Assembly: GCA_025055135.1 (NCBI GenBank)
Contig: JANWYU010000208.1
Location: 1 to 40,588, forward strand
DNA length: 40,588 bases
Direction: 5' to 3'
Source: Pseudobdellovibrionaceae bacterium
GTDB lineage: Bacteria; Bdellovibrionota; Bdellovibrionia; Bdellovibrionales; Bdellovibrionaceae
Part shown: one piece after another, positions 1 through 9,291 of the stretch
Numbering within the stretch: position 1 is the first letter of the stretch
Layout: every line of letters starts with the position of its first letter
Translations under genes and position numbers: made by a program
The notes under the pieces: generated by a model
Told to the model about the DNA's origin: nothing
What the model saw: the letters and a program-made list of their open reading frames with translations, nothing else
The model's database searches: none

Positions 1-1
1 C

Positions 2-2044
2 TTTGTGGAGGATCCTATGGAGCAATTGTGGGGGGCGATTCAGGCGGTTTTTCGATCATGGAATGCCCCTCGGGCGGTAACATATCGCCAACTTCACGAT
101 ATTCCTGATCATTGGGGAACGGCAGTTAATGTTCAGGCAATGGTTTTTGGTAACATGGGAAATGATTCTGCAACTGGAGTGGCTTTTACTCGCAATCCGG
201 CTACGGGGGTAAAAGAGCTTTATGGAGAGTTTTTGGTTAATGCTCAGGGAGAGGACGTAGTGGCAGGTATTCGGACGCCTCGTCCCCTTCAAGAAATGGA
301 ACAGTTGATGCCGGAGGTTTTTCAGCAGTTACTGGGTATCTTTGGCCGATTAGAGAAGCACTACCGAGATGTGCAGGATGTGGAGTTTACCGTGGAACGC
401 GGGCGTTTGTGGATGTTGCAGACTCGCAATGGTAAGCGAACGGCCCGAGCAGCTCTTAAAATCGTATGTGATTTTATGGATGAGGGGTTAGTGACAGAAC
501 AAGAGGCACTCTTGCGAATTGCTCCTAAGTCATTGGATCAACTATTGCATCCTACGTTGGATCCACAAGCTCCTAAAGTGTTACTGGCTCAAGGGTTACC
601 TGCTTCTCCTGGAGGAGTCTCAGGTAGAATTGTATTACACAGTGAAAAGGCGGTAGAGTGGAAGGCACGGGGAGAGAAGGTCATTTTAGTGCGACTAGAA
701 ACCTCTCCGGAGGATATTGCGGGGATGAACGCCGCTGTTGGGATATTAACCAGTCGGGGGGGGATGACCTCCCATGCTGCCGTAGTGGCTCGGGGTATGG
801 GAAAATGCTGTATTGTTGGTTGTGGTGAGTTGCAGATTGATGAAGAGAATAAAACCGTTCGTGCTCGAGGTTACCTATTAAAAGAAGGGGATACCATCAC
901 TTTGGATGGTAGCTCTGGTGAGGTTTACTTAGGGGAAGTGCCTAGTCGGCCGCCTGAGTTGAGCCAAGATTTCGAACGGATTATGAATTTAGCCGATCGT
1001 TTTCGTCGGTTACAGGTGCGTGCTAACGCGGACACACCAACTGATGCTCAATTGGCCCGTCGCTTTGGGGCGCAAGGAATTGGTTTATGTCGCACGGAGC
1101 ATATGTTTTTTGGAGCAGATCGTATCGATTACATGCGGCGTATGATTTTGGCTTCTTCTTCGGAGGAAAGGGCTCAAGCACTGAAGAAGTTGTTACCCAT
1201 TCAGCAGAAGGATTTTTATGAAATTTTTAAAGAGATGAAAGGGCTACCTGTTACCATTCGACTATTGGATCCTCCCTTGCATGAATTTGTTCCTCATGGA
1301 GAAAAGGAGATAAGAGAGTTTGCCCAACGCAACCAATTGGATTTTGCTCAAGTAAAAAGTCAAGTACAGAGCCTTCATGAATTTAATCCCATGTTAGGTC
1401 ATCGTGGGTGTCGTTTGGGAATTAGTTACCCAGAGATTTATCGGATGCAGGTGCAGGCTATAGCGGGAGCAGCAGCCCAATTAGTGAAAGAAGGGATTTC
1501 GGTGCAGCCGGAAATCATGATTCCCTTAGTGGCTACAGCAAAGGAAATGCGTCAGCTGCGTGCTTTAGTGGAAGAGGAAGTCAAAAAGGTCCAGCAACAA
1601 ATGCAAATAACTTTTGATTATGCCATAGGCACTATGATTGAGTTACCAAGGGCTGCGTTGGTAGCAGATCAACTGGCAGTTGATGCCGAGTTTTTTAGCT
1701 TTGGCACCAACGATTTGACTCAGACTACCCTTGGTCTATCTCGGGATGATGCTGGGCGTTTTTTACCTCAATATGTTGAGCAAGGTATTTATGCTAAAGA
1801 TCCTTTTGTAACGTTAGATCGAGATGGAGTGGGTGCATTGGTGAAGACGGGCATTGACTTAGGAAGAAAATCCCGGCCAAAGTTAAAAATTGGGGTGTGT
1901 GGTGAACATGGGGGGGATCCGGACTCTATCGAATTTTTCCATGGGGTTGGTTTGGATTATGTGAGTTGTTCCCCTTTTCGGGTTCCTGTGGCTCGTTTAA
2001 GTGCGGCTCAGGCTGCTATTAAACAAGAAGTTGATAAGAAGTGA
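2..2044 (+). CDS. ppdK: Pyruvate, phosphate dikinase, 5'-truncated by window edge
   Basis: Interconverts pyruvate, ATP and phosphate with PEP, AMP and pyrophosphate in the cytoplasm, so it can run as glycolytic or gluconeogenic step. The frame is open to the left edge; the GTG at 5 is internal, since the residues around it (DPMEQLWGAIQAVF) match the middle of the N-terminal nucleotide-binding domain. About 680 residues are present of the usual 870-900. Counting from that GTG, the rest of the ATP-grasp part runs to about 150. The swivelling phosphohistidine domain carries GGMTSHAAVVARG with the phosphorylated His at 257. The PEP/pyruvate TIM barrel follows, with SFGTNDLTQTTLG and GVCGEHGGDP, whose Cys632 is the catalytic acid. 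All expected active-site motifs of the visible part are intact. The C-terminus is complete. smc starts 39 bases downstream. Confidence 0.96.
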   Translation, partial: FVEDPMEQLWGAIQAVFRSWNAPRAVTYRQLHDIPDHWGTAVNVQAMVFGNMGNDSATGVAFTRNPATGVKELYGEFLVNAQGEDVVAGIRTPRPLQEMEQLMPEVFQQLLGIFGRLEKHYRDVQDVEFTVERGRLWMLQTRNGKRTARAALKIVCDFMDEGLVTEQEALLRIAPKSLDQLLHPTLDPQAPKVLLAQGLPASPGGVSGRIVLHSEKAVEWKARGEKVILVRLETSPEDIAGMNAAVGILTSRGGMTSHAAVVARGMGKCCIVGCGELQIDEENKTVRARGYLLKEGDTITLDGSSGEVYLGEVPSRPPELSQDFERIMNLADRFRRLQVRANADTPTDAQLARRFGAQGIGLCRTEHMFFGADRIDYMRRMILASSSEERAQALKKLLPIQQKDFYEIFKEMKGLPVTIRLLDPPLHEFVPHGEKEIREFAQRNQLDFAQVKSQVQSLHEFNPMLGHRGCRLGISYPEIYRMQVQAIAGAAAQLVKEGISVQPEIMIPLVATAKEMRQLRALVEEEVKKVQQQMQITFDYAIGTMIELPRAALVADQLAVDAEFFSFGTNDLTQTTLGLSRDDAGRFLPQYVEQGIYAKDPFVTLDRDGVGALVKTGIDLGRKSRPKLKIGVCGEHGGDPDSIEFFHGVGLDYVSCSPFRVPVARLSAAQAAIKQEVDKK

Positions 2045-2083
2045 ACAGGAAGTGGCATGAAATAAGTACGGTAACAAGGAATT

Positions 2084-5000
2084 ATGCGCATTAAGAAATT
2101 AGAATTAATTGGCTTTAAGTCTTTTAAAGATCGAACGGTAATTCAGTTTGATGCCGGTATCACTGGGATCGTAGGCCCCAATGGCTGTGGAAAGTCGAAT
2201 ATTGTGGATGCTTTACTTTGGGTAATGGGGGAAATGTCAGTAAAAGAGCTGCGCGGCTCTCAGATGCAGGATGTGATATTTGCTGGGGCTGAGGGCTTTT
2301 CGCCTGCGGGCATGGCGGAGGTTTCTCTTACCTTGGAAAACGATGGGGGGCCTTTTCCCCTTAAATACTTAAAGTTTTCAGAAATTATGGTTACAAGAAG
2401 GCTTTTTCGCAATGGCGAGAGTGAGTATTTTATTAATCGGGAACCTGCCCGCCTTCGGGATATTCAGGAAATATTTATGGATACGGGGGCTGGTGCCAAA
2501 GGTTTTTCCATAATTCAGCAAGGAATGATTGGCCGATTGATTATGGCCAAACCTGAGGAAAAACGAATGCTCATCGAAGAAGCTGCTGGAATTACCAAAT
2601 TTAAAGCTCGCAAGCGCGAATCACAAAGAAAGTTGCAGGTTACTGATCAGAACTTGGTGCGCTTAGCGGATGTTATGTCAGAATTAAAGCGTCAGGTAGA
2701 GCACTTAAAAAAGCAGGTTGAAAAGGCTGAGCGTTACCGACAGATCAAGAAAGAAATTGAAGGGGTTGATTTAAAATTAGCTAGTCATGACTATGGGCAG
2801 TTGCAGAAGTCGAAAGAAGAGGCGCAAAAGAAATGGCAACTATTGCAGGAGCGACAGCAAGGGTTGGTCACTCAGGTGAGGAGCTTAGAAGCAGAGTTAG
2901 AAGGCGTGAAATTGGAAATGGCTCGTTTGCAAAGTGAAGTTGATCAAAAAACTCAGTTAGTGCAAGAAAAACAAAATCTGGTTCAAAGGTTAGAGCTAGA
3001 AATTCAAAAACTCAACCATGAGATAGAGCAGGCCAGAACCCGTGGTGAGCTTACGGGATCTCGTCGCTTGCAGGCCCAGGAGCGAGAAGCCCTTTTGAAA
3101 AAAGAATATCAGGAAATGAAAAATCAATCAGAACATTTGTGGTCAGAGATCCGCAGGCTACAAGAGGAATTTCAAGAGCAAGAGGCATGCTACTTGGAAC
3201 AAGAAAGACAAATGGAGGAGCTAGATCAGGAATTAACCGTGGTTCGTCAAGAACTATTTGCTTTGGGGCAATCGGAGAGTCAAATTGTTGGAAAAAATCA
3301 GGTATTACAGCAACAGCTTCAGGAAAGTGAAAGAAAATTCGCAGAGTCGGTTCGTTTGCTGTCTGAGATGCAGAATGCTCTACAACAGGCTAGTGAAGGT
3401 TGGGAACAGGCTCGAAGGGAAACCCAGCTGATACAAAACAAGAGAGCAGATTTTTATAACCAGAAACTCAACTTGCAAAAACTTATTGACCAGAAAAATG
3501 ATGAATTGAGGCATTTGCAAGCCCAGGGAAATGGGCTCAAAGAAGAAATTGGCATGCTTGAGGCACGCTGGAAGGCTTTGCAAGAACTTGAGTTAAATTT
3601 TGAAGGGTATTCTGAGGGCGTGAAGCATGTAATTCGCTGGAGGCAATCCCTGGCTACACTGCATAGTCAAGGAGGATCTGACGTTCCGGTAACGCTTTAT
3701 CAAGTGATTGAGGTAACTCCCGGTTTTGAACGGGCATTAGAGTCTGCGTTAGGTCGGCGCTTGCAGGCCTTGGTGGTAGATGAAAACCAACATATTATTG
3801 AGGCGGCTCGCTATTTAAGGTCGGAAAAGAAGGGCCAGGCGAGTTTTATCAATTTAAAGGAGTGGTCCGTTCAGGCATCCAATCTCAGCATGTTACCCAG
3901 TGAGGAGCCAAAAGGAGAGGATGTTTATTTATTAAAAGATCAAGTGCGGATTAAAGGGTCAGTACCTCCTTTAGTTATTAATCATTTACTGGATCGAGTT
4001 GCGGTAACATCAACATTGATTCGCGCCCTGGAGCTCAAAAAGCAATTTCCTGAGTGGATGTTTGTGAGTCAAGAGGGTGACCTTGTAGATCGTGATGGGA
4101 TGGTATTGGTGGGTGAGGAGGCGGCTCAGCTTTTGCATAGAAAGCGGGAAATGCAGGATCTTTCTCTGCAAATCGAAGAATCTAAGGGTAAATTGGCATT
4201 GGTGGTTGAGGTTATAAAAAAGCATGAAGAAGAAAAAATAGAGCTAGAGCGGAAGGTTAAAGAAATTGACGAGCAGCTTGTGCTTTTAGATCAACAGATT
4301 ACTGAATTTAACAAGCAGGTTAATCGGTGGGAAATTGAACTCAATCATCTCAATTTTTCTATAGATCGATTGCGATTGGAGCAACAAAAGAATGCAGAAC
4401 AAGTGGCGGGGCTGAAGCAAAAAATCGAGGAATTTGAGTCTCATCGTCAGGGTTTGTTGCAGCGTAAGGAACATTTGGAAGAGAAAAAATCATTACTTTC
4501 CGATCAGTTGGTAGTATTGCAGAGGGAATGTTCCCAAATGCAAGAGAGGGTGACTGAGAGTAAGTTGCAAATAACTGAAAAAACAACGTTATATCAGTCG
4601 TTTGCCCAACAATGTGACCGTTTGAAAAAGGACCTTGATCAAGTTCAAGAGGAATTATCTCGAATGGATCGTGAATCTCAGGATGCTAGCGCAACTCTTC
4701 ACCGCAATCAAATTTTACTTGAAGAAAGGAAAGTGGCCTTTGAACGGGAAGTCAATGGTCTGCAAAAGATTCGAGAGTCAGTGGAATTGGTACAAGAGGA
4801 ATTTTCTCAGTGGCAATTGAAGCAACAAGAACTTAGTCAGGCTTTGCAGTCTCTTCAACAAGACTTGAATCAGTGTTACCAAAATGTACATGCTGCTCAA
4901 TTAGAGTTTGAACAGATAAGGCTTCGAGAAAATGTGTTGGTGGATCAGGTGCGAGAAAAATATTTTTTGTTGTTACCAGATATTTTTGAACAATATAAGG

Positions 5001-5674
5001 AAGAAGAATTGGTTCGCCATTTAGAAGAGGAGCGTTTAAGAGAGCTTAGGGAAAAACTGCAGAAAATGGGGGAAGTTAATCTTGCTGCGATTCAAGAGTA
5101 TGAGGAATTACAGAAGCGTTACCAATTTTTGAACGATCAATATCAGGACTTGTTGCAGGCCAAGGATCAGTTAAAACGAGTTATCGATCGTATCAATCAT
5201 ATTTGTACTCAACGCTTCAAAGAGACCTTTCATCAGGTGAATGAGCGTTTTATGAGGGTATTTCCAGCCCTTTTTGGTGGAGGAGAGGCTCAACTGGTGT
5301 TGGTGGAAGGAGAAGAATCACAACAAGATGGCCCTGGCATTGATATCGTTGCAAAACCGCCTGGTAAAAAAATGCAGAGCTTGTCTCTTTTGTCTGGTGG
5401 GGAAAAGGCCTTAACTGCGGTGGCATTGATTTTTGCTATCTTTTTGGTTAAACCGTCACCGTACTGTTTGTTAGATGAGGTGGATGCCCCCTTAGATGAT
5501 GCTAATGTAACCCGCTTTAATGATTTAATTAGGGAAATGGCAAAAAGATCGCAAATTATTCTGGTTACCCATAATAAACACACCATGGAGGTGGCCCATC
5601 GTCTTTATGGAGTGACCATGCAGACGAAAGGTGTTTCTACCATGGTATCTGTGAATTTAGAGGAGGTCGGTTGA
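2084..5674 (+). CDS. smc: Chromosome segregation ATPase SMC
   Basis: Full-length SMC (1196 aa), the core of the bacterial condensin that organises and segregates chromosomes with ScpA and ScpB (neither is in this window). The N-terminal head begins at Met1 with the usual MRIKKLELIGFKSF; Walker A GPNGCGKSN is at about 31-39. Long Glu/Gln/Lys-rich coiled coils flank a hinge at about 505-665. The C-terminal head carries the signature LSGGEKALTAVAL near 1102 and Walker B with D-loop LLDEVDAPLDD near 1127. An AAGGA ribosome-binding site lies 4 bases before the ATG. The 39-base spacer from ppdK suggests possible co-transcription, although the two functions are unrelated. The spacer holds a GGTAAC hexamer at 2070-2075. 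Confidence 0.97.
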   Translation: MRIKKLELIGFKSFKDRTVIQFDAGITGIVGPNGCGKSNIVDALLWVMGEMSVKELRGSQMQDVIFAGAEGFSPAGMAEVSLTLENDGGPFPLKYLKFSEIMVTRRLFRNGESEYFINREPARLRDIQEIFMDTGAGAKGFSIIQQGMIGRLIMAKPEEKRMLIEEAAGITKFKARKRESQRKLQVTDQNLVRLADVMSELKRQVEHLKKQVEKAERYRQIKKEIEGVDLKLASHDYGQLQKSKEEAQKKWQLLQERQQGLVTQVRSLEAELEGVKLEMARLQSEVDQKTQLVQEKQNLVQRLELEIQKLNHEIEQARTRGELTGSRRLQAQEREALLKKEYQEMKNQSEHLWSEIRRLQEEFQEQEACYLEQERQMEELDQELTVVRQELFALGQSESQIVGKNQVLQQQLQESERKFAESVRLLSEMQNALQQASEGWEQARRETQLIQNKRADFYNQKLNLQKLIDQKNDELRHLQAQGNGLKEEIGMLEARWKALQELELNFEGYSEGVKHVIRWRQSLATLHSQGGSDVPVTLYQVIEVTPGFERALESALGRRLQALVVDENQHIIEAARYLRSEKKGQASFINLKEWSVQASNLSMLPSEEPKGEDVYLLKDQVRIKGSVPPLVINHLLDRVAVTSTLIRALELKKQFPEWMFVSQEGDLVDRDGMVLVGEEAAQLLHRKREMQDLSLQIEESKGKLALVVEVIKKHEEEKIELERKVKEIDEQLVLLDQQITEFNKQVNRWEIELNHLNFSIDRLRLEQQKNAEQVAGLKQKIEEFESHRQGLLQRKEHLEEKKSLLSDQLVVLQRECSQMQERVTESKLQITEKTTLYQSFAQQCDRLKKDLDQVQEELSRMDRESQDASATLHRNQILLEERKVAFEREVNGLQKIRESVELVQEEFSQWQLKQQELSQALQSLQQDLNQCYQNVHAAQLEFEQIRLRENVLVDQVREKYFLLLPDIFEQYKEEELVRHLEEERLRELREKLQKMGEVNLAAIQEYEELQKRYQFLNDQYQDLLQAKDQLKRVIDRINHICTQRFKETFHQVNERFMRVFPALFGGGEAQLVLVEGEESQQDGPGIDIVAKPPGKKMQSLSLLSGGEKALTAVALIFAIFLVKPSPYCLLDEVDAPLDDANVTRFNDLIREMAKRSQIILVTHNKHTMEVAHRLYGVTMQTKGVSTMVSVNLEEVG

Positions 5675-5735
5675 TTACCGAGGTAACAACAAAGATCTGA
5701 GCAAGTTCCATTAGGTGGTGGCTTTTTGGCCCTAC

Positions 5736-5776
5736 TTTTGGACTGCAATTTGCTAGATCTTTATCTGAGTCCAAAA
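5736..5776. other. Inverted repeat upstream of the PPY-repeat protein
   Basis: TTTTGGACT (5736-5744) is repeated inverted as AGTCCAAAA (5768-5776), separated by 23 bases, in the 134-base gap between smc and the next gene. No U-tract follows, so it does not look like an intrinsic terminator. It could be an operator or a leader hairpin; the arms are only 9 bp, so chance is possible. Confidence 0.3.
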
Positions 5777-5808
5777 ACGCAAATGCGTAATACGAAGGGG
5801 GTTTTTTT

Positions 5809-6582
5809 ATGAGAAAAAGGAATATTTTTGTGGCAACCTTACTGGGTTTTTTATGGGGCCTCAGTTATATGGGAGGCGCTTCCGTTGGCTGGGCACGCTT
5901 GTCCAGTGAGCCCGAGGATGGGGTTATTGGTGAGATCGATTTAATTGGCACGGGGGGAGGTTCTTCTTCTCGACCACCGGGGTTTGTGCGTCCTGATCCT
6001 GAAGATCCTCCGCGTTATGGTGGCCGTCCTCCAGGAGGGCCGGTGCGTCCTGACCCCGATGATCGTCCTCCGCGCCCAGGTCGTCCTCCGCAACCGACTC
6101 CGCCGCCACGTCCACCAAATCCGTTCCCTCCACCTCCTTACGATCCACAACCACCTTATAATCCTGTTCCTCCGTATGAACCTGTTCCTCCGTACGAACC
6201 TGAACCTCCTTATCGTCCACCAACTCCACCGCCACCACCCAACCATTCATTTGAGGTTCGCAAATTATGGAATAGGGCAGTCTATTACGAACGCCTGGAC
6301 CTCATGTGGGAGTTGAACTTGAACTATGCGTACTACGGCTATCGTATTCTTGAGGTAGTGGTCGTTGCCCGTCGCTTAGATTCGTGGTCTTCTGGATGGC
6401 TTGAGCTGCGAACGTCCTATTGGGATGATAATCGTGAATTGATCGTTTGGTCATGGTCTCCTGTTCAGTATCGATTCCCGATATTTGGCTATCAACGGGT
6501 GGGGATCGATTTACGCACTCTTGATTTGTACGTTCGTGATAGCTACATCTACGAAATTCGGGTGCGGTTAGCGCGTCGTTAA
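5809..6582 (+). CDS. Secreted proline-rich PPY-repeat protein, unknown function
   Basis: 257 aa. A signal peptide is visible (basic MRKR, hydrophobic core to about 22, likely cleavage after the Ala of GWA near residue 29). Residues about 45-145 are very rich in proline, with Arg/Asp-Pro motifs and then hexapeptide units of the form PPY(E/D/N)P(V/Q/E). Residues about 147-257 form a compact Trp/Tyr/Arg-rich domain with alternating hydrophobic residues, probably beta-sheet. The layout resembles proteins where an extended proline arm holds a folded domain away from a membrane or through peptidoglycan, but I recognise no family. A purine-rich GAAGGGGG precedes the ATG. It is a single-gene unit closed by a strong terminator at 6619-6658. 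Long open frames on the other strand here are by-products of proline codons. Confidence 0.8.
   Translation: MRKRNIFVATLLGFLWGLSYMGGASVGWARLSSEPEDGVIGEIDLIGTGGGSSSRPPGFVRPDPEDPPRYGGRPPGGPVRPDPDDRPPRPGRPPQPTPPPRPPNPFPPPPYDPQPPYNPVPPYEPVPPYEPEPPYRPPTPPPPPNHSFEVRKLWNRAVYYERLDLMWELNLNYAYYGYRILEVVVVARRLDSWSSGWLELRTSYWDDNRELIVWSWSPVQYRFPIFGYQRVGIDLRTLDLYVRDSYIYEIRVRLARR
6163..6216 (+). repeat. 18-bp tandem repeat encoding PPYEPV-type units
   Basis: Three consecutive 18-base units at 6163-6180, 6181-6198 and 6199-6216; the first two differ at a single base (Tat/Tac Tyr codon) and the third is more diverged. They encode the hexapeptide repeat of the proline-rich arm. Being a multiple of three, copy-number change would alter arm length without breaking the frame. 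Confidence 0.8.
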
Positions 6583-6618
6583 TAGTGAACTCATTTGGGT
6601 TTCGTTGAGCGCAAGAAT

Positions 6619-6658
6619 AAGGGCCAGTCTCGATTTGAGACAGGCCCTTGTTTTTTTT
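6619..6658 (+). terminator. Rho-independent terminator
   Basis: AAGGGCC-A-GTCTC, loop GATTT, then GAGAC-A-GGCCCTT, followed by a run of eight T (6651-6658). This is a 12-bp stem with one A/A mismatch. It lies 36 bases after the stop codon of the proline-rich protein and is the clearest intrinsic terminator in the window. Confidence 0.93.
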
Positions 6659-6711
6659 GGCATTTCCTAGGCTTCTTTAAAAAATTTTTTTAAAAGTCCG
6701 ATGGAAAACAT

Positions 6712-7710
6712 ATGGGCTTTGTTGTTACATTTTGGGGAACACGAGGATCGATCCCTAGTGGGCCGACTCCGCGGCTAATGGGTCATTTGGTTGAGGATTT
6801 CATCCAAGCCATGGTAGCTAAGAAGCACCTAACGCCTTCTGAGATCAAGAGTTTTTTGGGAAGACGTGGGAAGGAATTTTTAATACAAGGGACTGATACC
6901 ACTTGTGTTTCTATTGAAAGTAATGAAGTATCGTTTGTGATCGATGCAGGTAGTGGTCTTCGTCGGTTCGGAGATTATTTATTAAAAAGAAGACCTCAAC
7001 AAAAGATCCACCACATTTTTTTTACGCACTTTCATTGGGATCACCTTATTGGATTACCTTTTTTCGCCCCGATGTTTCGTGAAGATCATGAAATTCACCT
7101 TTATGCTGTGCAAGCGGAGTTAGAGTATTGTATCAAGACCAAATTTTCTAAACCATTTTTTCCTGTACCGTTTACGGCCATTGCTAAACGGGTTCATTTT
7201 CATCGTCTTGAGCCCCGCAAGCCATATTCGATAGGAGGCTTTCATGTTACTCCATACCAACTTGATCATCCAGATCCGTGTTGGGGCTACAAGGTCGAAT
7301 TTCAAGGGTGTGCTTATGCCCACTGTGTGGATACTGAGGGGACTCGAGTAAGTCGTGAGGACTTGGGTGAGGATTTACCCCTCTATCAGAACGTTCAACT
7401 TCTGTATTTTGATGCTCAATACACGTTACCAGAGTTGGTTGATAAGGCTAATTGGGGTCACAGTGCCGCCCAAGTAGGGTTAGATATTGCGATTCGTGAG
7501 GGCATTCCTTTTGTTTTATTTGGGCATCATGATCCCAACAGTCATTGGATCCGCTTTCAACAATTTAAAAAACAGGTAACACAATATCTAAAATGGAGAT
7601 TCGAAACCTTCCAGGCAAATCGTATTCAGTTACCTAAAGTAAAGTGGCGTTTTGCTTATGATGGGTTACGCATCAATATGTTAAAATTAAAAGAAAATAT
7701 TGGGAGTTAA
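6712..7710 (+). CDS. Metallo-beta-lactamase-fold hydrolase
   Basis: 332 aa, cytoplasmic (no signal peptide). The opening VTFWGTRGSIPS and the metal motif THFHWDH (His106, His108, Asp110, His111) place it in the metallo-beta-lactamase superfamily, near the PhnP / RNase Z-like group of phosphodiesterases. Later metal-ligand candidates are visible: His near 200 in the YQLDHPDP region, YFDAQYT near 240 and FGHHDPN near 270. Residues about 25-60 are an insertion between the GSIPS strand and GTDTTC. The substrate cannot be read from sequence; a cyclic-nucleotide or other phosphodiester is plausible by family. The downstream BFD-like gene begins immediately after its stop. The SD is weak (GGAAAA). 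Confidence 0.88.
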   Translation: MGFVVTFWGTRGSIPSGPTPRLMGHLVEDFIQAMVAKKHLTPSEIKSFLGRRGKEFLIQGTDTTCVSIESNEVSFVIDAGSGLRRFGDYLLKRRPQQKIHHIFFTHFHWDHLIGLPFFAPMFREDHEIHLYAVQAELEYCIKTKFSKPFFPVPFTAIAKRVHFHRLEPRKPYSIGGFHVTPYQLDHPDPCWGYKVEFQGCAYAHCVDTEGTRVSREDLGEDLPLYQNVQLLYFDAQYTLPELVDKANWGHSAAQVGLDIAIREGIPFVLFGHHDPNSHWIRFQQFKKQVTQYLKWRFETFQANRIQLPKVKWRFAYDGLRINMLKLKENIGS

Positions 7711-7714
7711 AATT

Positions 7715-7966
7715 GTGAATAAAGAGAAGGGTGGTGATAATGTCACATCGAGTTTGTCTTCCCAAGACTTAAAATGGGATTCTGTTGGTCTTGAGCTTAC
7801 CGATGCCACAATCATATGTCACTGTCGCCAGGTTAACTGGGAAAAAATCAAAAAGTTCATAAAGGTGGGAGCTACGGATTTACCGCAACTCATTCAAAGA
7901 TCTCGTGCTGGAACTGGCTGTGGAAGTTGTCGTGAACATTTAAAAAAAATTCTTTCTTCAATATGA
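7715..7966 (+). CDS. BFD-like [2Fe-2S]-binding protein
   Basis: Small protein (83 aa from GTG) whose C-terminal 50 residues are a bacterioferritin-associated-ferredoxin-like domain: a CHC pair (CxC), about 30 residues, then GTGCGSC (CxxC). In this family the four Cys hold a [2Fe-2S] cluster. Cluster electron or iron transfer is likely; the partner is unknown. Start choice: a TTG at 7700 would overlap the previous gene and has no SD, whereas GGGAG at 7702-7706 sits 8 bases before GTG 7715. The N-terminal 30 residues are not conserved-looking. It may be co-transcribed with the hydrolase upstream. It lies about 1.3 kb from the cysteine desulfurase, with an opposite-strand gene between them. Confidence 0.8.
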   Translation: MNKEKGGDNVTSSLSSQDLKWDSVGLELTDATIICHCRQVNWEKIKKFIKVGATDLPQLIQRSRAGTGCGSCREHLKKILSSI

Positions 7967-7975
7967 TGATCGATT

Positions 7976-9232
7976 TTAAGAGGCGCGATTTTGTTTTTGT
8001 AAGTGATCTTGCATCGATAGTTTGTTTTTTCTGGCTAAGAAGTCTTGTAACATTTTTAGGTAACTAAGATCTTGAATATTGCTTTCTGCCCAGGCAACCC
8101 ACATACCGTCTATTTGATCCTTATGAAAAACGGGAATAACGGTTAAATAGGATGGTTCACTTCTTTGCAATCCTTTTTGAAAAAGTTCTGTGACGGGATT
8201 ATTTGGTACTAAGTAGCCGTGATACTCTTTTTTCGTGCGCCAGACAATGCGAAATGGTGAAGGTTCATCCACTTTGATGGTTACCGGATGGTGACATTTA
8301 TGGGATCCATTCTCCGGTATTAATTGCCCGTTATTGAGCTTCAAGTAGATATAACCTTGGTAAGGGCTCGGATATTCTCCTGGTAGATCGGAAGATAGGG
8401 AGGGTTGCTCACTACGAATAACCTTCACATCAAAGTTGGATAAGGTAAATTGCGATTGATGGGTGGGATGGGAAGTTGGCGTTGGATCTTTACTTTTTAA
8501 ATGAGGATGGATTGGGTGGCCTTTATCAGGGGTGTGAGGAAGGGGTTTCGCTTGGTCAGCTTCCACCTTTAAATTTTGTATTGTTGCTAGGGGGGTGGAT
8601 ATTAGGTTTAATCCCAAGTCCAAGGCATCGGACGTATCAAAAGAGATGCCTTGGTTTACATTACTGGCGGTCGAAGAAGTATCTGGTTTTAGGGATGTGT
8701 TGGCTATTGCGAGTTCATCCGAGGTTGGGCTTATGGCATCTTTTGTTGTGCCTCCGACAACGTCCAAACTGAGTCCCTCTGGCAAGTCATCAAATGGCGA
8801 TGAGATAGGTTGTTCAATTTTTTGTTCCTGGACTTCTTCAATGAGCGAATCAAATGGATTTTCGGGTAAATTTTTTTCCTTAGTAGGTTGGTTCGTTACT
8901 GTAATGTTGTTTGTTCGACGATTAATGGATTGATTATTATGGGTTGCTACAGGATTGGGCGTTGCTACGGGAGTCCGGATTTTTTTCCAAAATTGAACCA
9001 GCGCTTGGTGGGAGCAACGGAGTACGATCCAGTTGGGATTTAAGGGGACAGGAATGGAACTTAGGTCCCTAAGATCTGATATTCCCCAATAAACCACTTC
9101 CTCCCATTGATAAATGGGAAAGAATGTTTCGCTTATATAGGGACTAACGGGGGAATTCTGCCACTGTTTCATCCACCCCGCTGGAGGTTCAAAATGATTA
9201 AAAAACTCGTCACTTAATCGCAAAGACTCCAT
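7976..9232 (-). CDS. Protein of unknown function with linker and possible GAF-like C-terminus
   Basis: 418 aa, no signal peptide or membrane segment. Three parts are visible. Residues 1-90 look folded and aromatic, with a possible similarity to GspE-type N-terminal modules that I cannot confirm. Residues about 95-285 are low-complexity, rich in Ser, Thr, Pro, Asn, Asp and Gln. Residues about 290-410 look folded; the pattern YLTVIPVFHKDQIDGMWVAWAE followed by a Leu-rich helix resembles the end of a GAF domain (inference). It could be a cytoplasmic sensor or adaptor. It converges on the BFD-like gene (9-base gap) and is divergent from the cysteine desulfurase (59-base gap). No clear SD. The open frames on the plus strand across its linker lack family motifs. 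Confidence 0.75.
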   Translation of the reverse strand: MESLRLSDEFFNHFEPPAGWMKQWQNSPVSPYISETFFPIYQWEEVVYWGISDLRDLSSIPVPLNPNWIVLRCSHQALVQFWKKIRTPVATPNPVATHNNQSINRRTNNITVTNQPTKEKNLPENPFDSLIEEVQEQKIEQPISSPFDDLPEGLSLDVVGGTTKDAISPTSDELAIANTSLKPDTSSTASNVNQGISFDTSDALDLGLNLISTPLATIQNLKVEADQAKPLPHTPDKGHPIHPHLKSKDPTPTSHPTHQSQFTLSNFDVKVIRSEQPSLSSDLPGEYPSPYQGYIYLKLNNGQLIPENGSHKCHHPVTIKVDEPSPFRIVWRTKKEYHGYLVPNNPVTELFQKGLQRSEPSYLTVIPVFHKDQIDGMWVAWAESNIQDLSYLKMLQDFLARKNKLSMQDHLQKQNRAS

Positions 9233-9291
9233 CTAAGTTCAGATCGGTTCTCATTGAAAAATGTTAATAGTTTAAGTAAAACACAAAATGC

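Noticed and set aside
5-7. GTG at 5 as start of ppdK
   Set aside because: The frame is open upstream and the residues around it belong to the middle of the family's N-terminal domain; the gene is cut by the window.
5924-6250. Long open frames on the minus strand and in another plus frame across the proline-rich gene
   Set aside because: They are a by-product of proline codons; their translations are Arg/Trp- or Val/Glu-rich low complexity, without SD or family motifs.
8476-8933. Plus-strand frames opposite the 418-residue protein
   Set aside because: They lie opposite the low-complexity linker, have no recognisable motif, and would conflict with a longer frame with folded ends.
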